Shown here piece after piece: positions 1 to 8,389 of a DNA stretch of 35,068 nt (its first letter is position 1; the number at the start of each line of letters is the position of its first letter). The translations under genes were made by a program, and so were the position numbers. The notes beneath the pieces are model-generated. The model did not search any database and was not told the DNA's origin. It worked only from the letters and a program-made list of their open reading frames with translations. Source of the DNA: Thermoplasmata archaeon (GTDB lineage Archaea; Thermoplasmatota; Thermoplasmata; Lutacidiplasmatales; UBA184); assembly GCA_030040035.1 (NCBI GenBank), contig JASHUJ010000186.1:1-35068 (forward strand), given 5' to 3'.

Positions 1-12
1 GCCTCCCTCCAG

Positions 13-462
13 ATGGCGCGGCCCCCGGTGCCCGCGCGGGGGCCGTCCGCGCCGGTCCGGGGCGTGCGCCCGCTCGACCGCCGGGACCACGCGGCGCTCG
101 CGGCGTGGGCGCGACGACAGGTCGATCCGCTCGTGGCCGCCTACCCGTACCTCGATCCCGAGGCCGACCGGATCTGGGGCGCGTTCGAGGGGTCCGCGCT
201 GGTCGGGGCCGTCCACGCGGAGGTCCGGCTGCCCCGGGTCTGGGTCCTGGGCGGAGTCTACGTCGACCCGGACGCGCGTCGCCGCGGCTGGGGCCGCGCG
301 CTGGTCCAGGCCGCGGTCGACGCGGCGGAGGGGACGGGGGCCCGGGTGGCGCTCTACGTCCGCGAGGACCGGGCCGAGGCCCGCCGGCTGTACGAGGGCC
401 TCGGGTTCCTTCCCTCGGACCGACGGATCTGGATCGATCTCGGCGCCGGTCTCGCGCCCTGA
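13..462 (+). CDS. GNAT-family N-acetyltransferase
   Basis: A 149-residue protein with one GNAT fold, which transfers an acetyl group from acetyl-CoA to an amine. The acetyl-CoA pyrophosphate loop (motif A) is clear at about residues 82-97: strand GGVYVDPDAR followed by RRRGWGRAL, matching Q/R-x-x-G-x-G/A. Motif B is the C-terminal strand and helix around ALYVREDRAEARRLYEGLGF, where the Y-E-G-L-GF ending is typical. The substrate cannot be told from the sequence. The frame is open to the window edge upstream of the first ATG, so the true start could lie outside. Residues 1-18 are Pro/Ala/Arg-rich and look like a non-domain tail. The gene ends about 12 nt before the polX promoter box and is probably a separate unit. 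Confidence 0.85.
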   Translation: MARPPVPARGPSAPVRGVRPLDRRDHAALAAWARRQVDPLVAAYPYLDPEADRIWGAFEGSALVGAVHAEVRLPRVWVLGGVYVDPDARRRGWGRALVQAAVDAAEGTGARVALYVREDRAEARRLYEGLGFLPSDRRIWIDLGAGLAP

Positions 463-473
463 GCGCGGCCGGT

Positions 474-480
474 TCATAAG
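474..480 (+). promoter_or_regulatory. TATA-like box for polX
   Basis: The sequence TCATAAG precedes polX. Its ATAAG core starts 29 nt before the ATG at 505, the same spacing seen at other genes here. It is only 23 nt from the GTG at 499. This favours ATG 505 as the start of a leaderless mRNA. Confidence 0.55.
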
Positions 481-504
481 CCGGGGGCGGTTCGCGTCGT
501 GGCG

Positions 505-2166
505 ATGCCCTCGAACGCCGAGGCGGCGGAGATCTTCCGGAACATCGCCGATCTCCTCGATGTCCTCGGGGAGAAGTTCAAGCCGGACGCCTACCGACGC
601 GCGTCGCGCTCGATCGAGACCCTGACCGAGGACCTCGGGCCGATCGCCGCGCGCGACGAGCTCGGGACGATCCCGGGCGTCGGTGACGCGATCGCGGAGA
701 AGATCCGCGAGTACCTGCGGACCGGACGCATCGCCTACTACGACCGCCTCCAGAAGGAGGTCCCGCCCGGGCTGGTGGAGATCCTGAGGCTGCCCGGGCT
801 CGGGCCGAAAACGGCGCGCCGGTTCTGGGTCGAGCTCGGGATCGAGGGCCCGGCGGAGCTGGCCGACGCGGTCGCCGCGGGCCGGCTCGATCGCGTCAAA
901 GGCTTCGGACCCCGCAAGATCGCGCTGATCCGGGACGCGCTCCGGGCCGCCGCCGCGGCTCCGCCGGGGGGCGCCCGGATGCCGATCGAAACCGCGTACC
1001 CCGTCGCAGAGCGCATCGCCGGTGCGCTGCGCGCCCGCTCCCGGTCGGACCGCGTCGAGATTGCCGGCAGCTTCCGGCGGCGTCGTGAGACCGTGGGGGA
1101 CCTCGATGTCCTGGTCACCTCGGACGAGCCGGAGGCCGTGTTCGACACGTTCTCGCGCCTCCCCGAGGTGAAGGAGGTCCGGCTGCGCGGGAGTACGAAG
1201 GAGACCTGCATCCTTGCGAACGGGCTCCAGGTCGACCTGCGGGTCGTCGAGCCGGCCGCCTTCGGCGCCGCGCTCGTCTACTTCACCGGCTCGAAGGACC
1301 ACAACGTGCACCTCCGCACGATCGCGCGCGACCGGGGCCTGAAGGTGAACGAGTACGGCGTCTTCCGCGGCGAGGAGCGGATCGCCGGCTCGACCGAGGC
1401 GGACGTGTACGCCGCGCTCGAGCTCGCCTACATCGCCCCCGAGCTCCGAGAGAATCGCGGGGAGATCGAGGCCGCCGCTCGCGGGCCGCTCCCCGCGCTC
1501 GTCGACGCCGCGGAGATCGTCGGAGACCTGCACGTCCACCTGCCGCCGTCGGCCGGACCGTCCGACGTCGACCGGATCGTCGGGGAGGCCCGACGGCGGC
1601 GCCTCACCTACGTCGGGGTGGTCATCGGCGGCCCCGGGGCCGACGGCACGCCCTGGTCCCTTCCGCCCGCCACGGTCGCCCGGCTGATCGCGGCCGACGA
1701 CCCCGCGCTCCGCGTGCGTCGAGCGATCGAGATCGGTCCCTCGGCCACGCCGCGCCGGCTTCCCGCGGACGGCGCCGAGTTCGCGATCGGACGGCCGACG
1801 GCCGGATCGGACCCGGCGGATCTCGCGGCCCCTGACGGGGTGCCCGTGCGGCTGATCGCGCACGTCGCGGGCGCTGCCGACGAGCGCGCTCCGCGAGGCT
1901 GGATCGAGCGGGCCCATGCGCTCGGGGCGGCGGTCGAGGTCGGTCCCGGGGCCGAGCGACTGGATTCGACCTGGGCCCGCCACGCCCGGGAGTCCGGTAC
2001 GCGACTCAGCGTCGCCACCGGCCTGGGCGGTCCCCCGGACGACCCGACGTTCCCGATCGCCCTCGGATTCGCGCGACGGGCGGGGGCCCTCCGTCCGGAC
2101 GTGGACAATGCCGGTGGGGGATCGACCCCGGTCGTGCGGCGGCCTAGCGGCCGCCGACGGAGCTAG
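505..2166 (+). CDS. polX: DNA polymerase X family protein with degenerate PHP domain
   Basis: A family X repair polymerase of 553 residues from ATG 505; a GTG at 499 in the same frame is less likely given the promoter spacing. The N-terminal 8-kDa-like region and helix-hairpin-helix repeats are visible (GTIPGVGDAIAEKI, LPGLGPKTARRF, VKGFGPRKIA). The palm follows with AGSFRRRRETVGDLDVLV. Catalytic Asp199 and Asp201 lie in GDLD, and the third, Asp244, in QVDLRVV. This part looks active in gap-filling repair. The C-terminal PHP domain starts near residue 340 (GDLHVHL). It keeps the first HxH (H343, H345) but has lost most other metal ligands: the usual TDHS is VIGG, the NTDAH-like motif is absent, and the inner SxH is absent. 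Bacterial PolX uses PHP as a 3'-5' exonuclease or AP nuclease, so that activity is probably gone here. The last codons overlap the convergent gene at 2144-2494 by 23 nt. Confidence 0.9.
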   Translation: MPSNAEAAEIFRNIADLLDVLGEKFKPDAYRRASRSIETLTEDLGPIAARDELGTIPGVGDAIAEKIREYLRTGRIAYYDRLQKEVPPGLVEILRLPGLGPKTARRFWVELGIEGPAELADAVAAGRLDRVKGFGPRKIALIRDALRAAAAAPPGGARMPIETAYPVAERIAGALRARSRSDRVEIAGSFRRRRETVGDLDVLVTSDEPEAVFDTFSRLPEVKEVRLRGSTKETCILANGLQVDLRVVEPAAFGAALVYFTGSKDHNVHLRTIARDRGLKVNEYGVFRGEERIAGSTEADVYAALELAYIAPELRENRGEIEAAARGPLPALVDAAEIVGDLHVHLPPSAGPSDVDRIVGEARRRRLTYVGVVIGGPGADGTPWSLPPATVARLIAADDPALRVRRAIEIGPSATPRRLPADGAEFAIGRPTAGSDPADLAAPDGVPVRLIAHVAGAADERAPRGWIERAHALGAAVEVGPGAERLDSTWARHARESGTRLSVATGLGGPPDDPTFPIALGFARRAGALRPDVDNAGGGSTPVVRRPSGRRRS

Positions 2167-2494
2167 CCGGGGCGGGGGCGCGACCGCCCGAGATCGCGGT
2201 CGCGTCGATCGATCCGCGGGCGAGGCAGCTCGTGCACCGGTGGGCGGACGGGGTCAGCCCGTGGCGCCAGTAGCAATCCACGCAGAGGGCGCGCCCGCAC
2301 CCCCAGCAGAGGGGTGGGGCAGTGGTCTTCCCGATCGTGCCCGAGCAGTTGGCGCAGACCGCCGGGGCGCCCGGGGCCCGGGCCCGGTAGGCGGGCGGTT
2401 CGGGCAAGCGGGGCCGGGGCGCTCGGGGAGCCGCGGGCGGGACCGCCCGCGGAAGGCTCCCGGCCTCCGGCCGCCGGGGGGTCGTCTCGGACAC
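2144..2494 (-). CDS. Small zinc-finger protein (four CxxC pairs)
   Basis: A 116-residue protein from the GTG at 2494. Its frame stays open to an ATG at 2596, but a TAAATAG box begins 29 nt before GTG 2494, so the longer form would start upstream of the promoter. The first 50 residues are Pro/Arg-rich and look disordered. The second half has four CxxC pairs in quick succession (CANC, CWGC, CVDC, CTSC) with a His between the last two, enough to bind two zinc ions in a B-box or RING-like cross-brace. Such proteins usually mediate protein-protein or nucleic-acid contacts; no specific function is recognisable. It is convergent with polX and overlaps its last 23 nt. Confidence 0.65.
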   Translation of the reverse strand: MSETTPRRPEAGSLPRAVPPAAPRAPRPRLPEPPAYRARAPGAPAVCANCSGTIGKTTAPPLCWGCGRALCVDCYWRHGLTPSAHRCTSCLARGSIDATAISGGRAPAPASSVGGR

Positions 2495-2516
2495 CGAGCG
2501 TTCGATGCGGGACCTA

Positions 2517-2524
2517 CTATTTAG
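2517..2524 (-). promoter_or_regulatory. TATA box for the zinc-finger gene, possibly bidirectional
   Basis: CTAAATAG on the minus strand (CTATTTAG on plus). Its TAAATA core begins 29 nt before GTG 2494. Read the other way it could also serve the membrane-protein gene at 2595, which would then carry a leader of about 45 nt. Confidence 0.5.
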
Positions 2525-2594
2525 GGTTCGGTTCCGCGCGGATTTCTGCCGCTGGAGCCGGAAGTAGATGTAGCGGTCGGCGGAACCGGCGCGC

Positions 2595-2960
2595 ATGTCG
2601 GACGGGTCCGCCTATCCCCGCGTGTACCGCCGCTCGGCCGCCGGCCGCCCGGACCGGGCGGCCGAGGTGGAGGCGAAGCGCTCGAACGCCGCGATCCCGG
2701 CCGTGGTCGTGCTGGCGGCCGTCGGGCTCTATTTCGGGCAGTACACGGTCTTCGCGCCCGGCCTCCTCGGGCTCGTGCTGGCCGGGGTCGGGCTCTCGTT
2801 CCTTTCGACCCGGCTGAACCCGCTCAGCGCCCACTTCTACCTTCCCAAGAAGCCGAGCTGGCTCGCGGTCGGCGTCGTCTTCCTCGGCGCGCTCGGGCTG
2901 CTCGCGGACGCCTACGTGCTCCTCGCGCGTGACCTGCGCGGGCTCGGCCTCCCCGTCTAG
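2595..2960 (+). CDS. Small integral membrane protein, unknown function
   Basis: A 121-residue protein that I do not recognise. The first 32 residues are charged and Arg-rich (probably cytoplasmic). Two closely spaced hydrophobic segments follow at about 33-50 (AAIPAVVVLAAVGLYFG) and 54-70 (APGLLGLVLAGVGLSFL). There is then a short polar loop (STRLNPLSAHFYLPKKPS) and a third segment at about 89-110. Three membrane helices with Arg at the N-terminus suggest a small cytoplasmic-membrane protein. No catalytic motif is visible. Coding is supported by the clean hydrophobic pattern and by its placement between flanking genes without overlap. The ATG is the first in frame. Confidence 0.6.
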   Translation: MSDGSAYPRVYRRSAAGRPDRAAEVEAKRSNAAIPAVVVLAAVGLYFGQYTVFAPGLLGLVLAGVGLSFLSTRLNPLSAHFYLPKKPSWLAVGVVFLGALGLLADAYVLLARDLRGLGLPV

Positions 2961-2976
2961 CGCTGCCCCCCGCGGT

Positions 2977-3882
2977 CTACGCGGCGACCATCCGCTCGAG
3001 CGAGCGGCGCGCCCGGGCCGCCGTCTCGGGCGGCACGTCGATGACGTAGCGGCCGAACTGGAGCGAGTCCCGGACGTCCGCGAGGCTGATCTCCTTCATG
3101 TACGGGCAGATCGCCCCCGCATCGATCGGGTGGAACTGGGTCGTCGGGTTGAGCTTGCGCATCCGGTGCAGAATCCCGACCTCGGTCGCCACCAGGACCT
3201 CGGGCGCCCGGGTCTCCTCGGCGAAGCGGACCATCCCGTCGGTCGAGAGGACCCGGTCGACGTACGGGAGCGCGTGGGTCGCGCAGCCGCACTCGGGGTG
3301 CGCGATCACGGGGGCGCCCGGGTGCTCGGCGCGCGCGCGGTCGAGCCCCTCGGGCCGGAGCTTCGCATGGACCGGGCAGTCGCCGACCCACAGGTGCATC
3401 TTGCGGCCGGTCCGCCGGCGGACATAGTCGCCCAGGAACATGTCGGGCAGGAACAGGATCTCGCGGTCGGCCGGAACGTTCTCGACAACCTTCAGCGCGT
3501 TCGAGCTCGTGCAGCAGTAGTCCGCCTCGGCCTTCACGTCGGCCGAGGTGTTGATGTACGCGACCACGACCGCGTCGGGATGCTCCGCCTTCCACGTGCG
3601 GAGCTCCTCCGCGGTGATCGAGTCGGCGAGCGCGCAGCCGGCGGCGAGGTCGGGGAGCAGGACCGTCCGGCCCGGGTTCAGGATCTTCGCCGTCTCGGCC
3701 ATGAACCGGACCCCGGCGAAGACGATCACCGGTCGGTCCGACTCCATCGCCTTGCGGGAGAGGAAGAGGGAGTCGCCGACGTAGTCCGCGACGTCCTGGA
3801 CCTCGGCGCGCTGGTAGTTGTGGGCCAGGAGGACGGCCCGCCGCTCCTCCTTCAGGCGCCGGACCTCCGCTTCCAGCGACAT
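2977..3882 (-). CDS. nadA: Quinolinate synthase A
   Basis: NadA condenses iminoaspartate with dihydroxyacetone phosphate to quinolinate using a [4Fe-4S] cluster, in de novo NAD synthesis. The protein has 301 residues, the normal length. The start ([21 protein letters not shown]) is diagnostic. The three cluster cysteines fit the family spacing: Cys83 ([10 protein letters not shown]), Cys169 ([10 protein letters not shown]) and Cys259 (GAICPYMK). The substrate-binding stretch [13 protein letters not shown] and HPECGC are also present. It lies 21 nt downstream of nadC on the same strand, so the two form an operon. A TTAAAA sequence inside the nadC 3' end, about 42 nt upstream of the ATG, could be an internal promoter. 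No L-aspartate oxidase or aspartate dehydrogenase lies in the window. Confidence 0.97.
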   Translation of the reverse strand: MSLEAEVRRLKEERRAVLLAHNYQRAEVQDVADYVGDSLFLSRKAMESDRPVIVFAGVRFMAETAKILNPGRTVLLPDLAAGCALADSITAEELRTWKAEHPDAVVVAYINTSADVKAEADYCCTSSNALKVVENVPADREILFLPDMFLGDYVRRRTGRKMHLWVGDCPVHAKLRPEGLDRARAEHPGAPVIAHPECGCATHALPYVDRVLSTDGMVRFAEETRAPEVLVATEVGILHRMRKLNPTTQFHPIDAGAICPYMKEISLADVRDSLQFGRYVIDVPPETAARARRSLERMVAA

Positions 3883-3903
3883 CGCCGCGGTCCCCCGACG
3901 TTG

Positions 3904-4788
3904 CTAGCCGGCGGGGCGTTTTAAGTGAGCCGGAGCGCGGATCGTGAGGTGGAACGGGAGGGCGGGCGCGGAGTGCGTGAGCGCGCCCAAGCTGACGACC
4001 TCCGCTCCGACCGACCGGTAGCGCGCGACGCGCCCGGGGGTGATCCCGCCCGAGAGCTCGATCCGGCGGCCCCGCCGGAGACCGGCAGCGTTCAGGGCCC
4101 GGACGATCCGACGGGCCCCCGCGGGCCCCGCGTTGTCGACGAGCAGCACGTCCGCGCCCGCGCGCGCCGCCGCGAGCGCGGCCCGGACCGTCCGCACTTC
4201 CACCTCGACCGGCTCGCTCGGGCGCGCGGCCGCCCGGGCGCGCCGGACCGCCTCGGCGAGGGGCACGAGCGCGAGGTGGTTGTTCTTGATCAGGATCGCG
4301 TCGGACAGATCGCGCCGGTGCGGTCGCCCCCCACCGTGGACCACCGCCGCCTTCTCGAGGTCCCGCAGGCCCGGGAGGGTTTTGCGCGTCGCCCAGACCT
4401 CGGGCCCCCCGGACCGGGAGTGCGCGGCCCGGACCGCGCGCGCGGTCTCGGTCGCGACCCCGCTCGCGTGCATCAGGAAGTTGAGGAGCGTCCGCTCGAC
4501 GGCGAGGAGGGTGCGCGCGTCGCCCGCGAGCCGGGCGACGACCGTACCGGCGTGGACCCGGCGGCCGTCGCGACCGGCCGCCACGACCCGCAGGCCGGTG
4601 GCCCGGGCGATCGCCCGGAGCTCCACCATCCCGGACAGCACGCCCGGCGCCTGGGCCGTCACGGTCGCCTCGGCCGCGATCGGGCGCGGGAGGAGCGCGC
4701 GCGTCGTTCGGTCCCGCTCGGTCCGGTCCTCGCGCAGCGCCCGTCGGACGAGCGCCGGGACCTCCCTAGTCGGCCGGGGCGTCGTCAT
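3904..4788 (-). CDS. nadC: Nicotinate-nucleotide pyrophosphorylase (carboxylating)
   Basis: NadC (quinolinate phosphoribosyltransferase) converts quinolinate and PRPP to nicotinate mononucleotide, the step after NadA. The protein has 294 residues. Family landmarks are TLLNFLMHASGVAT, ATRKTLPGLRDLEKAAVVHGGG with the PRPP/quinolinate-binding Arg-Lys, HRRDLSDAILIKNNHL, VEVEVRTVRAA, DVLLVDN and the late ELSGGI / GVGAEVVSLGALTHSAPALPFHL region. The ATG at 4788 overlaps the end of the upstream ATPase gene by 23 nt, which suggests co-transcription. No later in-frame start precedes the conserved N-terminal domain. It is followed 21 nt later by nadA. Confidence 0.97.
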   Translation of the reverse strand: MTTPRPTREVPALVRRALREDRTERDRTTRALLPRPIAAEATVTAQAPGVLSGMVELRAIARATGLRVVAAGRDGRRVHAGTVVARLAGDARTLLAVERTLLNFLMHASGVATETARAVRAAHSRSGGPEVWATRKTLPGLRDLEKAAVVHGGGRPHRRDLSDAILIKNNHLALVPLAEAVRRARAAARPSEPVEVEVRTVRAALAAARAGADVLLVDNAGPAGARRIVRALNAAGLRRGRRIELSGGITPGRVARYRSVGAEVVSLGALTHSAPALPFHLTIRAPAHLKRPAG

Positions 4789-7171
4789 CGCCCTCGCTCT
4801 CGCCCTCGTCCCCCGCCACCCGGAGCGCTGCGACCAGCCGATCGAGATCGGGCACGACGTCCGGCCGCAGGGAGCGCAGGTTCTGCCGCTCGAGCTCCGT
4901 GACCCGGCGCCGCGCGCTCGCGTGGTCGCCGCGGGCGAACGACAGCTGGGCGAGCCGTAGCAGCACGTCGACCTCGTCCGCCGGGGCCTTCAGCTCGCGG
5001 ACGAGCCGGTACGCTTCCAGCAGGTCCGCCTCGGCCCGGTCGTACTCGCCCCGGTCGAGGCCGATCTTGCCCTGGATGATCAGCGCCTGGACGACCCCGA
5101 ACCGGTCCCCGAGCCGCTCCAGGATCTCGCGCGACCGGTGGACCTTGCGGACCGCCTCCTCGACCTTCCCCGCCTCGCGGAGCACGTCGGCCGAGTTGAA
5201 GAGCGCCCAGGCCACCCGGCGCTGGTCGTGCGCCTTCTCGGCCAGCCGGATCGCCTCGTTGAACTGCGCCTCGGCCGCCTCGAACCGTTCGGGCGTCGGG
5301 GGCCGGCTCGCGAACATCACGCCGAGGAACAGGTGCGCGTGCGCCGCCTCGCGCGCGTCCCCGAGCTCCTCGAGGAGCCGGGCCGCCTCGCGCGTCTCGT
5401 CCATCGCGCGATCGGTCTCCCCGGTCATCGCGAGCACGTTGGCCCGGCGGGCCCGGCTGAGCGCGGTCGCGCGCTCGTTGCCGCTCGTCCGCGCGATCCG
5501 GAACTCCTCGTCATGCTCGGCGAGCGATTCCGGGTAGCGCCCCTGGTAGTACAGCGCCTCGCCCCGGAGCCGGTGCAGCGCGAGCGTGACGAGCGGGTGG
5601 GCCGAGAGGTCGACGCTCCGGAGCACCTTCTCGGTCGTCTCGTCGGCGGCACGCCACTCGCCCTGGTCGGACTGGACCTGGGCGAGGTACAGCTCGGCCA
5701 TCGCGCGGACGGGCGGGCTGATCCGCTCGGAGCCGCGGCGGCCGAGGTGCTCGCGGACCACGCGCTCCGCCTCGTGGAACTCGCCGAGATGGTCGATCTC
5801 CTGTGCGAGCTCGAGGACGAGGCCGGCCTCGCCGTCGGCGTCGTCGGGCCGCAGGCGACGGAATCCCTCGAGCGCGCGCTCGAGGTGCTGGCGCGCGGTC
5901 TCGTGGGCGTACACCCGCTCCGCGATCTCGGCCGCGGTACGGTTGTACTGGACGCTCTTCTCGTCGACCTTCCCGAGGTCGAAGTGCCGCGCGAGGGCGT
6001 AGATCGTCTCGATGTCGGCGCTCCCCGACGCCTCGAGCGCCTCGCCCGCCCGCCGGTGGAGGAGGCGGCGCCGGCTCTCGGTGAGCTGGCCGTAGACCTC
6101 GGCCCGCGCGGCGTCGTCAGGGAACGCGAGGAGCTCGCCGGCCCGCTCGACGAGCAGACCCCGCCCGACGAGCCGGTCGACGGACTCCGCGAGCCGCTCC
6201 TCGTCCTCCCCGCTCGCGCGCAGCAGGACCGAGAACGGGAACTCGGGCCCCAGGACGGAGGCGACCGCGACCGTGCGCTGATCGTCGTCGCCGAGCGGCT
6301 CGGGTCCCGCGGGGGCGGGGCCGCCCGACGGCGGCGTCGGCCAGCGGCGGTCGAACTGCTCGAGCAGGAGCGGGTTGCCGCCCGTCTCCGAGTAGCGGCG
6401 CGCGACCTCCTCCGTGGAGAACTCCCGGTCCGGCTCGCGCCAGTGGAGGTACTCGGCGACCTCCGCGCTCGTGAACGGCCGCAGGTAGGTCCGGCGCGCC
6501 CGCACCGTGCCCTCGAACTCCTCGAGGCGCGCGCGCCGGGACTCCGGCAACGCCTCGAACGGCCGGGACGTCGCGAGGATCCAGAACGGGCGGTCGGCGA
6601 GACGGCCGGCGAGGTACTCGATCGCCTCGAGCGAGAGATCGTCGCTCCGGTGCAGGTCCTCGAGGACGAGGACCGTCGGGCCGGTGCGCGAGACCTCGCG
6701 GAACTGCTCGATGAGGCCGGTCCAGAGCGGCTCGCGCGCGAGCTCGCCCCGCTCGTCGGCCTCCTCGATCTCGGAGAGGAGGCGCTCCTCGATCCGCACC
6801 GGCGTCGGGAGCTCGGAGAGCCGCAGGCGCGGGGCGAAGCCGATGAGGACGCTCGCCGGACCCGAGGGCCCCCCGAGCGGTTCGTCCGCCGACGTCGCGA
6901 GATCGCGGGCGCTCTCGATCGCCGAGCGGATCAGGGAGAGCGGCGGCGGGGCATCGAGCGCCGGTGCGCGCCCGACCAGGACCTGGGCGCCGCGCACGCG
7001 GAAGTCGCGGACGAGCTCGCCGACGAGCGTCGACTTACCCGTACCGGTCGCGCCGACGAGGATCGTGACCCCGCCGCTCCCGGCCCGCGCGTCGTCGAAG
7101 CGTCGGTACAGCGCTTCGACCGCCTCCATCCGGCCGAGGAACGTTCGGCTGTCCCCGACCCCGGTTGCCAT
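4766..7171 (-). CDS. STAND-like AAA ATPase with C-terminal TPR repeats
   Basis: An 801-residue protein. Residues 10-260 form a P-loop ATPase of the AAA_16/MalT-like kind. FLGR at 11-14 is the usual box I. The Walker A is GATGTGKST (40-48), and the Walker B with its following His is LVLEDLHRSDD (168-178). A sensor-like LATSRPF follows, then a winged-helix-like region (about 290-370). From about residue 370 to the end are many TPR-type helical pairs (for example LARHFDLGKVDEKSVQYN, AHAHLFLGVMFAS, VAWALFNSADVLREAGK). STAND proteins act as signal-gated switches. No DNA-binding domain is visible at either end, so its output is unknown. A CGTTATTACG box lies about 37 nt upstream of the ATG. The overlap with nadC may be only compaction and need not mean a role in NAD synthesis. 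Confidence 0.85.
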   Translation of the reverse strand: MATGVGDSRTFLGRMEAVEALYRRFDDARAGSGGVTILVGATGTGKSTLVGELVRDFRVRGAQVLVGRAPALDAPPPLSLIRSAIESARDLATSADEPLGGPSGPASVLIGFAPRLRLSELPTPVRIEERLLSEIEEADERGELAREPLWTGLIEQFREVSRTGPTVLVLEDLHRSDDLSLEAIEYLAGRLADRPFWILATSRPFEALPESRRARLEEFEGTVRARRTYLRPFTSAEVAEYLHWREPDREFSTEEVARRYSETGGNPLLLEQFDRRWPTPPSGGPAPAGPEPLGDDDQRTVAVASVLGPEFPFSVLLRASGEDEERLAESVDRLVGRGLLVERAGELLAFPDDAARAEVYGQLTESRRRLLHRRAGEALEASGSADIETIYALARHFDLGKVDEKSVQYNRTAAEIAERVYAHETARQHLERALEGFRRLRPDDADGEAGLVLELAQEIDHLGEFHEAERVVREHLGRRGSERISPPVRAMAELYLAQVQSDQGEWRAADETTEKVLRSVDLSAHPLVTLALHRLRGEALYYQGRYPESLAEHDEEFRIARTSGNERATALSRARRANVLAMTGETDRAMDETREAARLLEELGDAREAAHAHLFLGVMFASRPPTPERFEAAEAQFNEAIRLAEKAHDQRRVAWALFNSADVLREAGKVEEAVRKVHRSREILERLGDRFGVVQALIIQGKIGLDRGEYDRAEADLLEAYRLVRELKAPADEVDVLLRLAQLSFARGDHASARRRVTELERQNLRSLRPDVVPDLDRLVAALRVAGDEGESEGDDDAPAD

Positions 7172-7210
7172 CGCCTCGGCGGGTGAGAAGGGAGCCCGCG
7201 CGTAATAACG

Positions 7211-8389
7211 CTACCCTCGCTTCGCCGGCACGAACGGCAGCGGGACGACCCGGGCCGGGACCTCCCGACCGCGGATCTCGAGGGCGACCGACGTCCCGGG
7301 GACGGCGAGCGGGGGCGGGAGGTAGGCGAGCGCGATGCCGCGCCCGAGCGTCGGCGAGATCCCCCCGCTCGTCGCCGCGGTGATCTCGGTGCCGTTCGCG
7401 CGGACGGGGGTCCCGTGGCGGGGGATCGCGCCCGGCGCGTCGGTCTCGATCCCCGCGAGCCGGACCGCGGGTCCGTCCGTTCGCTGCTTCTCGAGCGCGG
7501 GGCGCCCCACGAACTCGTGCGCGAAATCGACGAACCGGTCCTGGCCGGCTTCGATCGGCGTGTGATCGCGGTGGAACTCCTGGCCCGAGAGGAGGTACCC
7601 CTTCTCGAGCCGCAGCGAGTCGCGGGCCCCGAGCCCGATCGGGGTCGCCCCGGCCGCGACGAGCCGCTCGGCGAGGACGTCCGCGGACTCCGCCGGGACG
7701 AAGAGCTCGTAGCCGAGCTCGCCCGTGTAACCCGTCCGGCTCACCAGCGTCGTCTCGGCGAGCGCGGCCGGGAACGGCCGCCCGAGCGTGCCCCCGGCCT
7801 CGCCCGGGCCGGGCGCCGCGGGGAAGAACGCGGCGTGGTAGAAGGCGAGCGGACCGAGCTGCCAGCCGAAGACGCCCTCCAGGAGCGCACGGGAACGCGG
7901 CCCCTGCAGCGCGAGGAGCGCGACCTTCCCGTTCCACCGGGCGATCTCGGTGTCGGGCCCGCGGTGCTGACGGAGGATCTCCTCGACCTCGTCGGCGCGG
8001 CCCGCGTTCGGCACCGCGAGGTGCGTGCGCGCGAGCTCGTCCCCCCGGTCGAGCCGGCTCACGAGGAGGTCGTCGACGATGCCGCCGCTCGACTCGAGCA
8101 GGAACGTGTAGCGCACCTGGCCCGGGGCGAGGAGCGGGACGTTCGCCGTCGTCCGGCGCGCGAGGAGATCGGCCGCGTGGGCCCCGGCGAGGCTCAGGAT
8201 CCCCATGTGCGAGACGTCGAAGAGGCCGACGCCGGTCCGCACCGCGCGGTGCTCGGCGAGGATGCTCGAGTAGTAGAGGGGCATCTCCCAGCCGGCGAAC
8301 GGGACGAAGTGCGCGCCGTGACGCCGGTGGAACTCGTAGAGCGGGGTGCGGCGCAGCTCGGCCGTCCCCGGCGCCGGGTCCGCGCTCAC
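7211..8389 (-). CDS. gcvT: Aminomethyltransferase (glycine cleavage T protein)
   Basis: GcvT moves the aminomethyl carbon from lipoyl-GcvH to tetrahydrofolate (or an archaeal pterin), releasing ammonia. From GTG 8389 the protein has 392 residues, a normal length. Conserved stretches are LYEFHRRHGAHFVPFAGWEMPLYY (split across 16-39), GVGLFDVSHMG, ALQGPRS, SRTGYTGELGYELFV, GLGARDSLRLEKGYLLSGQE and TSGGISPTLGRGIALAYL. The frame is open far upstream, but the GTG sits in a GTGA overlap with the purP stop, a strong sign of translational coupling and of the correct start. No gcvH or gcvP is in the window. Its pairing with purP suggests a shared need for one-carbon and purine supply (inference). Confidence 0.93.
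   Translation of the reverse strand: MSADPAPGTAELRRTPLYEFHRRHGAHFVPFAGWEMPLYYSSILAEHRAVRTGVGLFDVSHMGILSLAGAHAADLLARRTTANVPLLAPGQVRYTFLLESSGGIVDDLLVSRLDRGDELARTHLAVPNAGRADEVEEILRQHRGPDTEIARWNGKVALLALQGPRSRALLEGVFGWQLGPLAFYHAAFFPAAPGPGEAGGTLGRPFPAALAETTLVSRTGYTGELGYELFVPAESADVLAERLVAAGATPIGLGARDSLRLEKGYLLSGQEFHRDHTPIEAGQDRFVDFAHEFVGRPALEKQRTDGPAVRLAGIETDAPGAIPRHGTPVRANGTEITAATSGGISPTLGRGIALAYLPPPLAVPGTSVALEIRGREVPARVVPLPFVPAKRG

Noticed and set aside
5138-7186. A 682-codon open frame on the plus strand
   Set aside because: It lies wholly opposite the ATPase-TPR gene, whose motifs are clear. Its translation is rich in Arg, Leu, Glu and Pro repeats without any domain, as expected for the antisense frame of GC-rich coding DNA.
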